A stretch of DNA of 60,594 nt, taken from contig CAYXJZ010000009.1 of the NCBI GenBank assembly GCA_964465355.1, forward strand, positions 1 to 60,594, given 5' to 3'. Below the pieces are notes generated by a model. That model made no database searches and was not told where the DNA came from. It worked only from the letters and a program-made list of their open reading frames with translations. Each line of letters opens with the position of its first letter. The stretch's first letter is position 1. Source of the DNA: JAABTL01 sp964465355. GTDB lineage: Bacteria; Deinococcota; Deinococci; Deinococcales; Trueperaceae. Below, piece by piece: positions 18,066-26,866 of this stretch. The position numbers and the translations under genes are program-made.

Positions 18066-18224
18066 CTCCGAGGTTTCCTGGTGTCCGCGGTGGGGCAGAC
18101 CCTGCCGGTGTTGGTGTTGTTCGTGGGGGTGAAGGTGGCCATCGAGGTGGTAGCTTCCATCCGCTCGCAGCGGCGAGGTTCGGACAGGCATGGCCTGCTA
18201 CCCAACGACTCTGAGAGTCACTAG
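18066..18224 (+). pseudogene. C-terminal fragment of a third DUF6498-like gene
   Basis: The frame here reads RGFLVSAVGQTLPVLVLFVG and continues VKVAIEVVASIRSQRRG. This matches the tail of copy 1 (GGFLVLFLGQAQPVLLLFV...VKVAVDLRAH...). It has no start codon context and no upstream part of the family, so it is a remnant right behind copy 2. Confidence 0.6.
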
Positions 18225-18243
18225 CTTGCAGAGGCGTCCATCG

Positions 18244-19149
18244 TTAGGCGACTCCGAGTACGTGCGGATCTGTGTTCACAGGGAACCCCATCGCGGGAAG
18301 TCCGCCTGGCGCTTCAAGGGTGGCCAGGTGTTCCACGAGCCTGCTGCCCCAGGTGTGGCGTGGCGCGATCAGGTCCATGAAGTGGAGGACGATCAGGAAA
18401 CAGTTGTACAGGCGTCGAGAGGACTGCTGCCAGCTCTGCACGAGGTGCCTGAGTGATGCCTTCGGCGTGCTGGGTGTGACTGTGAACTCACGGTTCCAAA
18501 GGCGGCTGTGGTGAGCACATACGTTACGGACGATCGAAAGATGCTGAAGCCAAGATTCGAGCTGGTTGTGGTGGAGTTCGAAGGCCTCAGAGATCTTGCG
18601 ACGGATGTCGTTCTGACTGATGCTGGCGTACCACTGCGAAAGCGCTCCGAACGACATCACTTCACAAACTACCCAAGTGGGTGGAAGTGGTTCGAGGTAG
18701 GCCTCCAGGTGATGCTTGATGAACAACTCCTGCGTTCGAGCTCGTTCCACCTCCCTTTGCAGACGAGCTAGGTTCTCCGGGTGTTTTCGATGCCTGTCGT
18801 GCAGCCCAGGGTCTAGGTGGGCATGCGAACCAGCTGCGTGAGCGAGAACGTATGCCCACCTGGCTCGGACGGCAACTTCGACACGCTCGAGAGCATCCAG
18901 CATGAGCAACCGCAGCTCCCTGTCGAATACGTAGAGGGCGAGCACGCGATCGAACGACGTTCCTGGCTTGAAGGCGTGGGGGTTCCGGGAGGCCTCGAAT
19001 GGGAGCCAGTACGCTTCGAGCCGATAGTAGTTCAGATTCGCAAGGAAGAACTCGGCGGCGTTCCTGTCCTCGACATGCATCCCCCTCGCGATCAGTAGAT
19101 CTACCTGGGCTGCATAGTCAAGAGCAGTCTTGTTGAAGGGGTGAGGCAT
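18244..19149 (-). CDS. Abi family (AbiD/AbiF-type) abortive infection protein
   Basis: A 301-residue protein of the Abi_2 family, linked to phage abortive infection. It starts with the typical FNKTALDYAAQVDLLIARGM and FFLANLNYYRLEAYWLPF. It carries two HEPN-type signatures: R97-x6-H104 (RARWAYVLAH) and R208-x4-H213 in SIVRNVCAHHSRLWNR, the latter with the family signature. HEPN motifs suggest RNase activity. The ATG at 19149 has no Shine-Dalgarno sequence; it follows a T-rich stretch and a strong stem-loop, see the RNA at 19160-19204. Base composition is lower in GC than in the neighbours. Confidence 0.88.
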   Translation of the reverse strand: MPHPFNKTALDYAAQVDLLIARGMHVEDRNAAEFFLANLNYYRLEAYWLPFEASRNPHAFKPGTSFDRVLALYVFDRELRLLMLDALERVEVAVRARWAYVLAHAAGSHAHLDPGLHDRHRKHPENLARLQREVERARTQELFIKHHLEAYLEPLPPTWVVCEVMSFGALSQWYASISQNDIRRKISEAFELHHNQLESWLQHLSIVRNVCAHHSRLWNREFTVTPSTPKASLRHLVQSWQQSSRRLYNCFLIVLHFMDLIAPRHTWGSRLVEHLATLEAPGGLPAMGFPVNTDPHVLGVA

Positions 19150-19159
19150 AAAAAGAAGT

Positions 19160-19204
19160 AACCCGCCGATTTTAGGATGCGCAAGCGCAGAGCCTTGGCG
19201 GGTT
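19160..19204 (-). ncRNA. Structured RNA directly upstream of the abi gene
   Basis: Read on the minus strand, AACCCGCC and GGCGGGTT form a perfect 8-bp outer stem. Inside it a second hairpin TGCGC-TT-GCGCA is flanked by unpaired AAGGCTC and TCCTAAAATC. The outer stem is followed by ACTTCTTTTT and then directly the abi ATG. It could be a small RNA ending at a terminator in front of the gene, or an attenuator. I recall recent reports of ncRNA antitoxins upstream of AbiF-type genes; this arrangement would fit, but I could not compare sequences. Confidence 0.6.
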
Positions 19205-19218
19205 TTCTTGTGAACACT

Positions 19219-19249
19219 CTACCCCGGAGACGTAGATCTCGGCAAGCCG
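19219..19249 (-). promoter_or_regulatory. Possible promoter of the abi leader RNA
   Basis: On the minus strand TTGCCG and TAGAGT are separated by 18 nt, and the start of the 19160-19204 stem lies about 13 nt after TAGAGT. This is a plausible sigma-70 promoter that would produce an RNA beginning just before the structured element. Assigned by eye only. Confidence 0.35.
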
Positions 19250-19426
19250 GCTAGGCTCGACGGCCAGGCTGGCTATCGAGCCGGTAGGGATATCAACATC
19301 GCTTTCTGGGCGTTCGCGTGGCTGCATGGTTTGACCCCGGGGAACAAACTATGCGACCAGCGGCATCGATGTACGCACGCCATTGTCTTTTGCCCAACGG
19401 TGCACGAGAAATGCCCAATCGACGCC

Positions 19427-20014
19427 TCAACCCTCCGCGCTCTCCCCCCGTGCCTTGCCCTCCCGCGCGTAGAACGCCCCCCGCGTGATCGACATCTGCA
19501 CGTCGGTGCGGCCGTTGGCCGCCGGCACACGCCGGTTCTCCCTGAAGCCCACCTTGTTGAAGGCGGCCTGGGCGCGCAGGTTGTCGGCGAAGGTGTGCAG
19601 CCGCACGATCTCCAACCCGAGCGAGCCGAAGCCGTAGCCGAGCAGCGCGCGGATGGCCTCGTTGCCGTAGCCGCGGCCCCAGTGCGTGCGCTCGCCGATG
19701 ATGATGCCGAGGACCGCCTCGGTGCCGCGCACCTCGTAGAGCTCGATGGTGCCGATGAAGGCCTGCTGCTCGTCGAAGATGCCGTAGGTGCGGCGGTCGG
19801 GCCGGCGTGAGTCGCTGCGTAGCACCCGCCGCAGCAGCCACAGCGGCAGCCGCGTTGGCGGGGTGCCGTTGAGGTAGGCGATCTCGGGGTCGCGGAAGTG
19901 GGCGTGCAGCCGCCGCCAGGCGTGGTTGTCGACCTCGGCCAGCGGCCGGAGGACCACACGGCCGTGGCTCAGCGTCCTGTCGGACACGACCACGGGGGCC
20001 GACGCGGCCGTCAT
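19427..20014 (-). CDS. GNAT family N-acetyltransferase (RimJ/RimL-like)
   Basis: A 195-residue acetyltransferase. It has the GNAT core: an N-terminal strand VVLRPLAEVDNHAWRRLH, the acetyl-CoA segment AVLGIIIGERTHWGRGYGNE, and LGLEIVRLHTFADNLRAQAAFNKVGF at the end. This form is typical of RimJ/RimL-type enzymes acting on protein N-termini or antibiotics; the substrate cannot be told. I chose ATG 20014 because TACAAT lies 7 nt upstream, the leaderless pattern. It is divergent from the MoxR gene. Confidence 0.85.
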   Translation of the reverse strand: MTAASAPVVVSDRTLSHGRVVLRPLAEVDNHAWRRLHAHFRDPEIAYLNGTPPTRLPLWLLRRVLRSDSRRPDRRTYGIFDEQQAFIGTIELYEVRGTEAVLGIIIGERTHWGRGYGNEAIRALLGYGFGSLGLEIVRLHTFADNLRAQAAFNKVGFRENRRVPAANGRTDVQMSITRGAFYAREGKARGESAEG

Positions 20015-20066
20015 GGCCCCCATTGTACGCTGCCAGGAAGCCGCGCCCGGGAGGAAGTCGACACCG

Positions 20067-21047
<981 letters not shown>

Positions 21048-21147
21048 NNNNNNNNNNNNNNNNNNNNNNNNNNNNNNNNNNNNNNNNNNNNNNNNNNNNN
21101 NNNNNNNNNNNNNNNNNNNNNNNNNNNNNNNNNNNNNNNNNNNNNNN
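21048..21147. other. Assembly gap (100 N)
   Basis: The run of exactly 100 N probably stands for an unknown length. It removes the start of the DUF58 gene. The flanks are not obviously identical, unlike the second gap in this window. Confidence 0.99.
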
Positions 21148-21954
21148 GCCAGCGGCGAGCGCAGCGCGCGCGAGGCGGGCAGCTCGGTGGAGTTCCACGA
21201 CTTCCGGCCATACCAGCCTGGCGACGAGTTGCGGGCCGTCGATTGGCGCGCCTACGCCCGCGCCAGACGGCTCATCACCCGGCTGTACCGGGCCGAGCGC
21301 AACATCGACCTGCACGTGGTGCTGGACGTGAGCCCAAGCATGGGGCTGGGTCACAAGCTGAGTTACGCCCGCACCGTGGCCGAGCTGCTGTGCTACGTCG
21401 GCCAGCGCGACGCGCTCACCCGGGTGCACACCACCGACGGCCGCGCCAGCTCCGCCGCCCAGGGCCGCGCCGGCTTGGGCCAGGCATGGGGGCTGCTGCA
21501 GGGTGCCGAGGTGCGCGAGGCCAGCCCCGGCCCGGTGGAGGCGCTGCGCGACTTCGCCCTCTCGCTGCCGCGGGTGCGCGGCGCGGCGCTGGCGGTGGTG
21601 GTGTCCGACCTGCTCGACCCAGCCCCATGGCGCCCTGCCCTGGTGGCCTTGCGCGCCCGCGGGCTCGACGCCGCCTTCGTCCAGGTGCTGTCCGACGACG
21701 ATCTCGAGCCGCCCGAGGGCCGCTTCGAGGTGGTGGACGTGGAGACCGGCGAGCGGCGCACGGTGGGGCCGGAGCAGGTGCGGCGCTACCACATGGCGGT
21801 GCAGTCCTTCTTGCGCCGCACGCGCTCGGCCATCTCCCAGGCCGGCGCCACCCACCTGCTCATGCGGGTGCCCGCCAGCGGCGGCGAGGGGCCGGTGGCC
21901 GAGCGCAGCGCCCTGGCCGCCCTGCGCCGGGCGCGGGTGCTGGTGCCGCGCTAG
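21148..21954 (+). CDS. DUF58 domain protein, 5' end lost in gap
   Basis: The reading frame is open from the gap edge. The first residues (ASGERSAREAGSSVEFHDF, then RPYQPGDELRAVDWRAYARA) are the DUF58 signature, normally found 30-50 residues after the start, so only about 100-150 bp of coding sequence should be missing. A von Willebrand-type segment follows (LHVVLDVSPSMGLG with the DxSxS-like metal site). It forms the usual pair with the MoxR ATPase upstream. The role in the cell is unknown; related pairs act in cell envelope or metal-insertion maturation. Confidence 0.88.
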   Translation, partial: ASGERSAREAGSSVEFHDFRPYQPGDELRAVDWRAYARARRLITRLYRAERNIDLHVVLDVSPSMGLGHKLSYARTVAELLCYVGQRDALTRVHTTDGRASSAAQGRAGLGQAWGLLQGAEVREASPGPVEALRDFALSLPRVRGAALAVVVSDLLDPAPWRPALVALRARGLDAAFVQVLSDDDLEPPEGRFEVVDVETGERRTVGPEQVRRYHMAVQSFLRRTRSAISQAGATHLLMRVPASGGEGPVAERSALAALRRARVLVPR

Positions 21955-21955
21955 C

Positions 21956-22330
21956 CTAGCCGCTCACCACCTGCAGCCGTTCACCGTCGGGTCCGCGGCA
22001 GGAGAACAGCACGCGGCCGTTCGGCAGCGTCTGGGGCGCCGTCTCGATCAGCGTCACGCCAGCCTCGCGCAGGCGCGTGAACGTCCCAGCGACGTCGTCG
22101 ACCAAGAAGGCGACGTGGTGCACCAGGCCGTCACCTGGGTGGTGGTCCGCGACGCCGGCGATCAGCTCGAGCTGCGCACCACCGTCGGGATGGCTGAGGA
22201 AGGCGATGGTGGCGCCGTTCGCGAGCGTGTCGCGGCTCGCGGTGTGCAGGTCGAAGTGGCGCTCGTAGAAGGCGATCGAACGTGCGAGGTCGGTGACGCG
22301 GATGGCGACGTGGTGGATGCCCATGGTCAT
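21956..22330 (-). CDS. VOC family (glyoxalase/dioxygenase-like) protein
   Basis: A 124-residue protein with two beta-alpha-beta-beta-beta repeats of the vicinal oxygen chelate fold. The N-terminal HHVAIRVTDLARSIAFYERH and the second repeat VHHVAFLVDDVAGTFTRLREAG are typical, with metal-ligand candidates H6/H7, E56-type and H about 71, and E116 in DGERLQVV. It resembles lactoylglutathione lyases, but the substrate is not known. ATG 22330 follows TACCCT by 7 nt. It converges with the DUF58 gene. Confidence 0.85.
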   Translation of the reverse strand: MTMGIHHVAIRVTDLARSIAFYERHFDLHTASRDTLANGATIAFLSHPDGGAQLELIAGVADHHPGDGLVHHVAFLVDDVAGTFTRLREAGVTLIETAPQTLPNGRVLFSCRGPDGERLQVVSG

Positions 22331-22426
22331 GGACGACAGGGTACGCCTCCCTCGCCGTCGGCCCCTCGACCTGACCGTACGATGGGCGCCGATGCACGGT
22401 ACAGGGTTCGCCGGAGGTGCAAGGCG

Positions 22427-22663
22427 ATGAACCCCATCGTCCTGATCGGGGGGATCTGCCTCGTCGTCGCAGGCGTGGTGCTGGCGGTGGCCTCGGTCGT
22501 GCTCTTCGCCGACGCCGTGTACGAGGGCACGCGGCGTGGTGTGACGCGGACGGAGTCAGAGTCCGTGTGGCATGCGGCGATCATGGCGCAGCTGCCGCGC
22601 TTGCTGGTGGGTGCGGTGCTCGCTGCGCTGGGGGCGGCCCTGCTCGGATGGTTCGCCAGCTGA
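22427..22663 (+). CDS. Small membrane protein with two TM helices
   Basis: A 78-residue protein with a hydrophobic N-terminal helix (IVLIGGICLVVAGVVLAVAS) and a C-terminal one (LLVGAVLAALGAALLGWFAS), connected by a short charged loop. ATG 22427 is preceded by GGAGGTG at about 8 nt. No family is recognised. Confidence 0.65.
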   Translation: MNPIVLIGGICLVVAGVVLAVASVVLFADAVYEGTRRGVTRTESESVWHAAIMAQLPRLLVGAVLAALGAALLGWFAS

Positions 22664-22717
22664 TGTCCGCCGGCGTCCTCATGTCCGACGGCGCTTCACC
22701 CTGGGTACGATGCCCGG

Positions 22718-23554
22718 ATGGAGGTCATCGGTCAGCGCCTGCCAAGCGGCGAGACGGTGCTGCGCACCTTGGACCGCGGCGCGCTGGCGCGCGTCTACCT
22801 GGTCTCCGACGGCCGCACGATGCGGGCGCTGAAGTTGCTGCCCGCCGGCCCCGGCATGGAAGCGCGGGTGAGCCACGAGTACGACCTGGCGCACGATCTC
22901 GACCATCCCCTGCTCGGCCGCGTCGACGAGAAGGTGGAGGTGGACGGCAGGCACGGCCTGCTCATGCCCTTCCTGCCTGGACGGCCGCTGCGCTGGAGCG
23001 GCGCAGATGCCCTGCCGCGCTCTGCGCTGCTGGCCGCCTTCCAGGACCTGCTCGAGGCCCTGGCCTACCTGCATGGCCGCGGGGTGGTGCACCGCGACGT
23101 GAAGCCGGAGAACCTGCTGGTCGACCAGCACGGCCGCGCCCGGCTGCTGGACTTCGACCTGGCCATCCGTGTGGCGCAGCCCGAGGGTGCTGCGCCGGCG
23201 GCGGCCGCGGTCACCGCAGCGGTGGCCGGCACCATCGCCTACCTCAGCCCTGAGCAGGCGGCCGGGGCGCCAGCCTCCCCGGCCTCCGACCTCTACGCCG
23301 TTGGCGTCATGCTCTACGCTGCCCTCACCGGCGAGGTGCCATACAGCGGCACCGTGGCCGAGGTGCTGCGCGCCCACCGCCTGAACCCCACGCCGCTGCC
23401 CTCCCAGCGCCAACCCCAGCTACGGGTGGCCGATCCCATGCTGGCCGGGCTGCTGGCCAAGGAGCCGGCCCAGCGCTTCCACGGTGCGGCGGCGGCGGGG
23501 GAGGCCTTGAGGGCGCTGCGCAGGGTGATCGAGGGAGACCGGCCGGTCCGGTAG
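22718..23554 (+). CDS. Ser/Thr protein kinase (compact, Hanks type)
   Basis: A 278-residue cytoplasmic kinase made of the kinase domain only, without the usual TM and PASTA parts. The catalytic loop HRDVKPENLL is intact, the ATP-binding Lys is probably K39 (RALKLL), and the P+1 region GTIAYLSPEQ is present. Two positions are unusual: the Gly-rich loop is degenerate (DRGALARVY) and the metal-binding DFG reads DFD. It may still be active. TACGAT lies 6 nt before the ATG. No substrate is evident nearby. Confidence 0.88.
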   Translation: MEVIGQRLPSGETVLRTLDRGALARVYLVSDGRTMRALKLLPAGPGMEARVSHEYDLAHDLDHPLLGRVDEKVEVDGRHGLLMPFLPGRPLRWSGADALPRSALLAAFQDLLEALAYLHGRGVVHRDVKPENLLVDQHGRARLLDFDLAIRVAQPEGAAPAAAAVTAAVAGTIAYLSPEQAAGAPASPASDLYAVGVMLYAALTGEVPYSGTVAEVLRAHRLNPTPLPSQRQPQLRVADPMLAGLLAKEPAQRFHGAAAAGEALRALRRVIEGDRPVR

Positions 23555-23630
23555 CGGCTTGTCGCTCACCTGTGGGCTCCGGCAGAGGACAGGTCCCCCC
23601 TCCGGAAGGGCGTAGTCGTAAGATGTGCGG

Positions 23631-25907
23631 ATGATGGAACGCGTGGCGGTCGCGGCTCTGGCCGCCCTGGCGCTCTTGGCCTTGTGGTTCGCCCCATGGG
23701 CCACCTACAACCGAGAGACGGGCGCGCGCGCCACCGTCCTGCTCCTGCCCAACCGATCGATGGACTTCACCGGCCGCACCGAGGCCATCACCGTGCCCGG
23801 CCAGGGCTTGGTGCTGGTCGCCAGCGCCTTCGGCCTGCTCACCGTGTTGGCGGCCGCCAGCCTGCGGACAGGCGGCGCGCAGCGCTGGCTGTGGCTGGGG
23901 GCGGGCGCGCTGGCGCTGCTCAGCACCACCGTCGGCCTGTCGCAGTTCGATCAGGCCGTGCATCAGCGGCGGGTGACGGCCTTCCAACAAGCCATCGCGC
24001 CGGCCATCGCCAACCCCAACGCCAACCAGGACGCAGCCCGCCTGCGGGCCATCAGCGAGGCGGCCATGGACCGGCCGGTGGAGCAGAGCATCGAGATGGC
24101 CTCCGCCGCCGGCATGCTGGTGCGGCGGCTGCCGTACGGCGGCTCCGCCCTGAGCCTGGCGGCCTTCCTCACCGGTGCCGCCGGGGTGCTGGCCATGTTC
24201 TTCGGCCTGCGCGCCTTCCGCCGCCTCGGCACGCTCATCGACCGGGTGGTGCAGGCTGCCGCCATCCCCTTCGTGGCCATCCTGTTGGCGCTGGCCGCGG
24301 CGGCCGTGGTGGTGCTGGTGTTGCAGCCCACGCCGCTCGGCCCCGGCGTGGCCGTCAGCGGCGCCACCATGCAACTGGCGGGACGGCTCGACACCCTCTG
24401 GCACACCTATTACGTGCTCTTCGCCGGCTCGTTGGCCACCTTCAAGGGCTTCTTGGACGCGCTGTCCTTCGCCACGCCGCTGATCTTCACCGGCCTGGCG
24501 GTGGGCTTCGGCTTCCGCGCCGGCCTCTTCAACATCGGCGCGCCCGGCCAGATGGTGCTCGGCGCCATCTTCGCCATGTTCGCCGGCATCTACCTGCCCG
24601 GCCCTGCCTGGTTCGTGCTGCCCATGTCGGTGCTGGCCGCCGCGGTGGGTGGCGGCCTGTGGGGCGCCCTCCCCGGCTTCCTCAAGGCCCGCTTCGGCGC
24701 CAACGAGGTCATCAACACCATCCTGCTGAACTTCGTGGCGGCCTCGCTGCTGCTGTTCATGCTCTCGGCCTCACCCACCTTCGCGGCGCCGGCCGTGCGG
24801 GTCATCCAGTACCTGGCGGCGGTGGCCGGTGTTGCCCTGCTGGCCATGCTGCTGCCGCAGCTCCGCCGCATCGTGGCCAAGGCGCCGCGCCTGGTGTTCG
24901 CGCTGGTGGCCGTGGTCGGCCTGGTGGGCGCCACCGTGGTGGCCCAGCCGCGCAGCGGCGACGCACCGGTGGTGCTCAACCTGCCCTTCAAGGTGCCCGG
25001 CTCCGAGCCCAAGTCGCATGAACTGTCGCCCGCCGCCCGCCTGCCGCGCCTGCCTGCCATGTTCGGCATCGACCTGCGCGCCACGCCTGGCAGCAACACG
25101 GTGCCGGTGAACGTAGCGGCATGGGTCGCCGTGGCGGCTGCCGTCGCGGCGCTGGCGCTGGGGGGGCTGCTGGCCTTCGTGCGTAAGCGCGGCCTGGCGG
25201 GGCGCTTGGCCTTCGGGGTTGCCGTTGGCCTGCTGGTCTACGGGCTTGGCGCCGCCTTCGGCTGGCGCGCGCTGATGCTGACCATCCCGGCCACCAACCT
25301 CAACCCCGCCTTCCTCATCGCCATGGCGGCGGCGGTGTTCGTGTGGGTCTTCCTCTTCCGCACCCGCTACGGCTTTGAACTGCGGGCCGCCGGCCTCTCG
25401 CCCAAGGCGGCCGAGTACGGCGGCGCCAACCTGCGGCGCACCACCGTGTGGACCATGGCCATCTCCGGCGCGCTGGCCGGCCTCACCGCCACCCACTACG
25501 TGCTGGGCGGGGCGTTGGAGGACTACGCCCTGCGCCAGTCCATCCCCACCAGCGACGGCTTCGACGGCATCGCGGTGGCGCTGCTCGGCGGCAACCACCC
25601 CGTCGGCATCGTGCTGGCCGCCTTCCTCTTCGGGGTGCTGAAGAACGGCGGCTCGGTGCTCAACATCACCTTCAGCGACCTCACCCGCGACGTGGTGTCG
25701 ATGATCCTGGCGCTGGTGGTGCTGTTCATCGCCGCCAAGGGCTTCTTGCCGCAGCGCTGGTTCGACCCGCGCTTCCGCCGGGCAGCCGGCGGAGACGGCG
25801 GCGCCGGCTACGGCGGTGACGGGGCTGCGCACGCCGGCGAGGCGGGCGGGCACGGCGAGGCAGGCGCTTCAGCCTCGACGGCCGGCTTGGGCGAGGAGGC
25901 TGGCTGA
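23631..25907 (+). CDS. ABC transporter permease, BMP/nucleoside type, with extra N-terminal region
   Basis: A permease of the branched family that includes nucleoside and simple-sugar importers (BmpA-associated). The 758-residue length is about double the usual 350-400. The first 240 residues form additional membrane segments (VAVAALAALALLALWFAPW and others). The family core appears after that: FATPLIFTGLAVGFGFRAGLFNIGAPGQM, GANEVINTILLNF, and FGWRALMLTIPATNLNPAFL to AAEYGGANLRRTT near the C-terminus. A soluble-looking insert (about 445-500) splits the core. The last 45 residues are Gly/Ala-rich. ATG 23631 follows TAAGAT by 6 nt. It overlaps the second permease by one base. Confidence 0.85.
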   Translation: MMERVAVAALAALALLALWFAPWATYNRETGARATVLLLPNRSMDFTGRTEAITVPGQGLVLVASAFGLLTVLAAASLRTGGAQRWLWLGAGALALLSTTVGLSQFDQAVHQRRVTAFQQAIAPAIANPNANQDAARLRAISEAAMDRPVEQSIEMASAAGMLVRRLPYGGSALSLAAFLTGAAGVLAMFFGLRAFRRLGTLIDRVVQAAAIPFVAILLALAAAAVVVLVLQPTPLGPGVAVSGATMQLAGRLDTLWHTYYVLFAGSLATFKGFLDALSFATPLIFTGLAVGFGFRAGLFNIGAPGQMVLGAIFAMFAGIYLPGPAWFVLPMSVLAAAVGGGLWGALPGFLKARFGANEVINTILLNFVAASLLLFMLSASPTFAAPAVRVIQYLAAVAGVALLAMLLPQLRRIVAKAPRLVFALVAVVGLVGATVVAQPRSGDAPVVLNLPFKVPGSEPKSHELSPAARLPRLPAMFGIDLRATPGSNTVPVNVAAWVAVAAAVAALALGGLLAFVRKRGLAGRLAFGVAVGLLVYGLGAAFGWRALMLTIPATNLNPAFLIAMAAAVFVWVFLFRTRYGFELRAAGLSPKAAEYGGANLRRTTVWTMAISGALAGLTATHYVLGGALEDYALRQSIPTSDGFDGIAVALLGGNHPVGIVLAAFLFGVLKNGGSVLNITFSDLTRDVVSMILALVVLFIAAKGFLPQRWFDPRFRRAAGGDGGAGYGGDGAAHAGEAGGHGEAGASASTAGLGEEAG

Positions 25908-26839
25908 TGGAGACCGTGGTGCTGCTCACCCTGCTCGGCTCCATGCTGCGGGCCACCACCCCGCTGCTGCTGGCGGCCCTCGGCGGCCTCTTCTCGGAGC
26001 GAGCCGGCATCGTCAACATCGCCCTGGAAGGCATCATCATCTTCGGCGCGCTGGCGGCCGCCCTCACCACCTACTACGTGGAGGCGGCCGTGCTGCGCGA
26101 GACCCCCGGTATCCGGGTCTGGTACGCGCCATGGCTAGGCGTGCTGGCGGCGATGGTGGCAGGGGCGCTGGTCGGCCTCATCCACGCGGTGGTGTCCATC
26201 CGCTACAAGGCCGACCAGATCATCTCGGGTGTGGCCATCAACCTCATGGCCGCTGGCATCCCGGCCGTGCTGCTCACCGGCCTCTTCGGCAACTCCTCCA
26301 CCTCGGCCACCATCCGCAACCGCCTGCCGCTGTGGGGCGAGGCGCCCTTCGCCTTCAGCCCGCTGGTCTACCTTGCCTTCCTGCTGGTGCCGGTGGTGTG
26401 GTTCGTGGTCTTCCGCACCCCCTTCGGCCTGCGGTTGCGCGCGGTGGGCGAGCACCCAGAGGCGGCCGACAGCGTCGGCGTCTCGGTCATCCGCCTGCGC
26501 TACATCGGGGTCATGATCTCCGGCGTGCTGGCGGCGCTGGCGGGCGCCTACCTCTCCATCGGCGGCTTCAACCAGTTCATCACCGACATGTCGGGCGGCC
26601 GCGGCTTCATCGCCCTCGCCGCGCTGATCTTCGGCAAGTGGCACCCCTTCGGCGTGCTGGGCGCCACCCTGCTGTTCGGCGCCTTCCAGGCGCTGGAGAC
26701 GCAGCTCGGCGGCGGGCAACTGCTGCCGCCCACGGTGGTGCAGAGCCTGCCCTTCATCCTCACCATGATCGTCCTTGCCGGCTTCGTCGGCCGCTCGGTA
26801 GGACCCAAGGCGTTGGGCAAGCCCTTCAGCAAGGGCTGA
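25907..26839 (+). CDS. ABC transporter permease, BMP/nucleoside type, second subunit
   Basis: A 310-residue permease with the family hallmarks LLGSMLRATTPLLLAALGGLFSE, AGIVNIALEGIII, YKADQIISGVAINL and GRGFIALAALIFGKWHP. It pairs with the upstream permease to form the channel of an importer for nucleosides or simple sugars. No ATP-binding or substrate-binding (BMP) gene is next to them in the window; they must be encoded elsewhere. Confidence 0.9.
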   Translation: METVVLLTLLGSMLRATTPLLLAALGGLFSERAGIVNIALEGIIIFGALAAALTTYYVEAAVLRETPGIRVWYAPWLGVLAAMVAGALVGLIHAVVSIRYKADQIISGVAINLMAAGIPAVLLTGLFGNSSTSATIRNRLPLWGEAPFAFSPLVYLAFLLVPVVWFVVFRTPFGLRLRAVGEHPEAADSVGVSVIRLRYIGVMISGVLAALAGAYLSIGGFNQFITDMSGGRGFIALAALIFGKWHPFGVLGATLLFGAFQALETQLGGGQLLPPTVVQSLPFILTMIVLAGFVGRSVGPKALGKPFSKG

Positions 26840-26866
26840 GGCCGCCGCCGGGTCCAGGAGGTCTGC

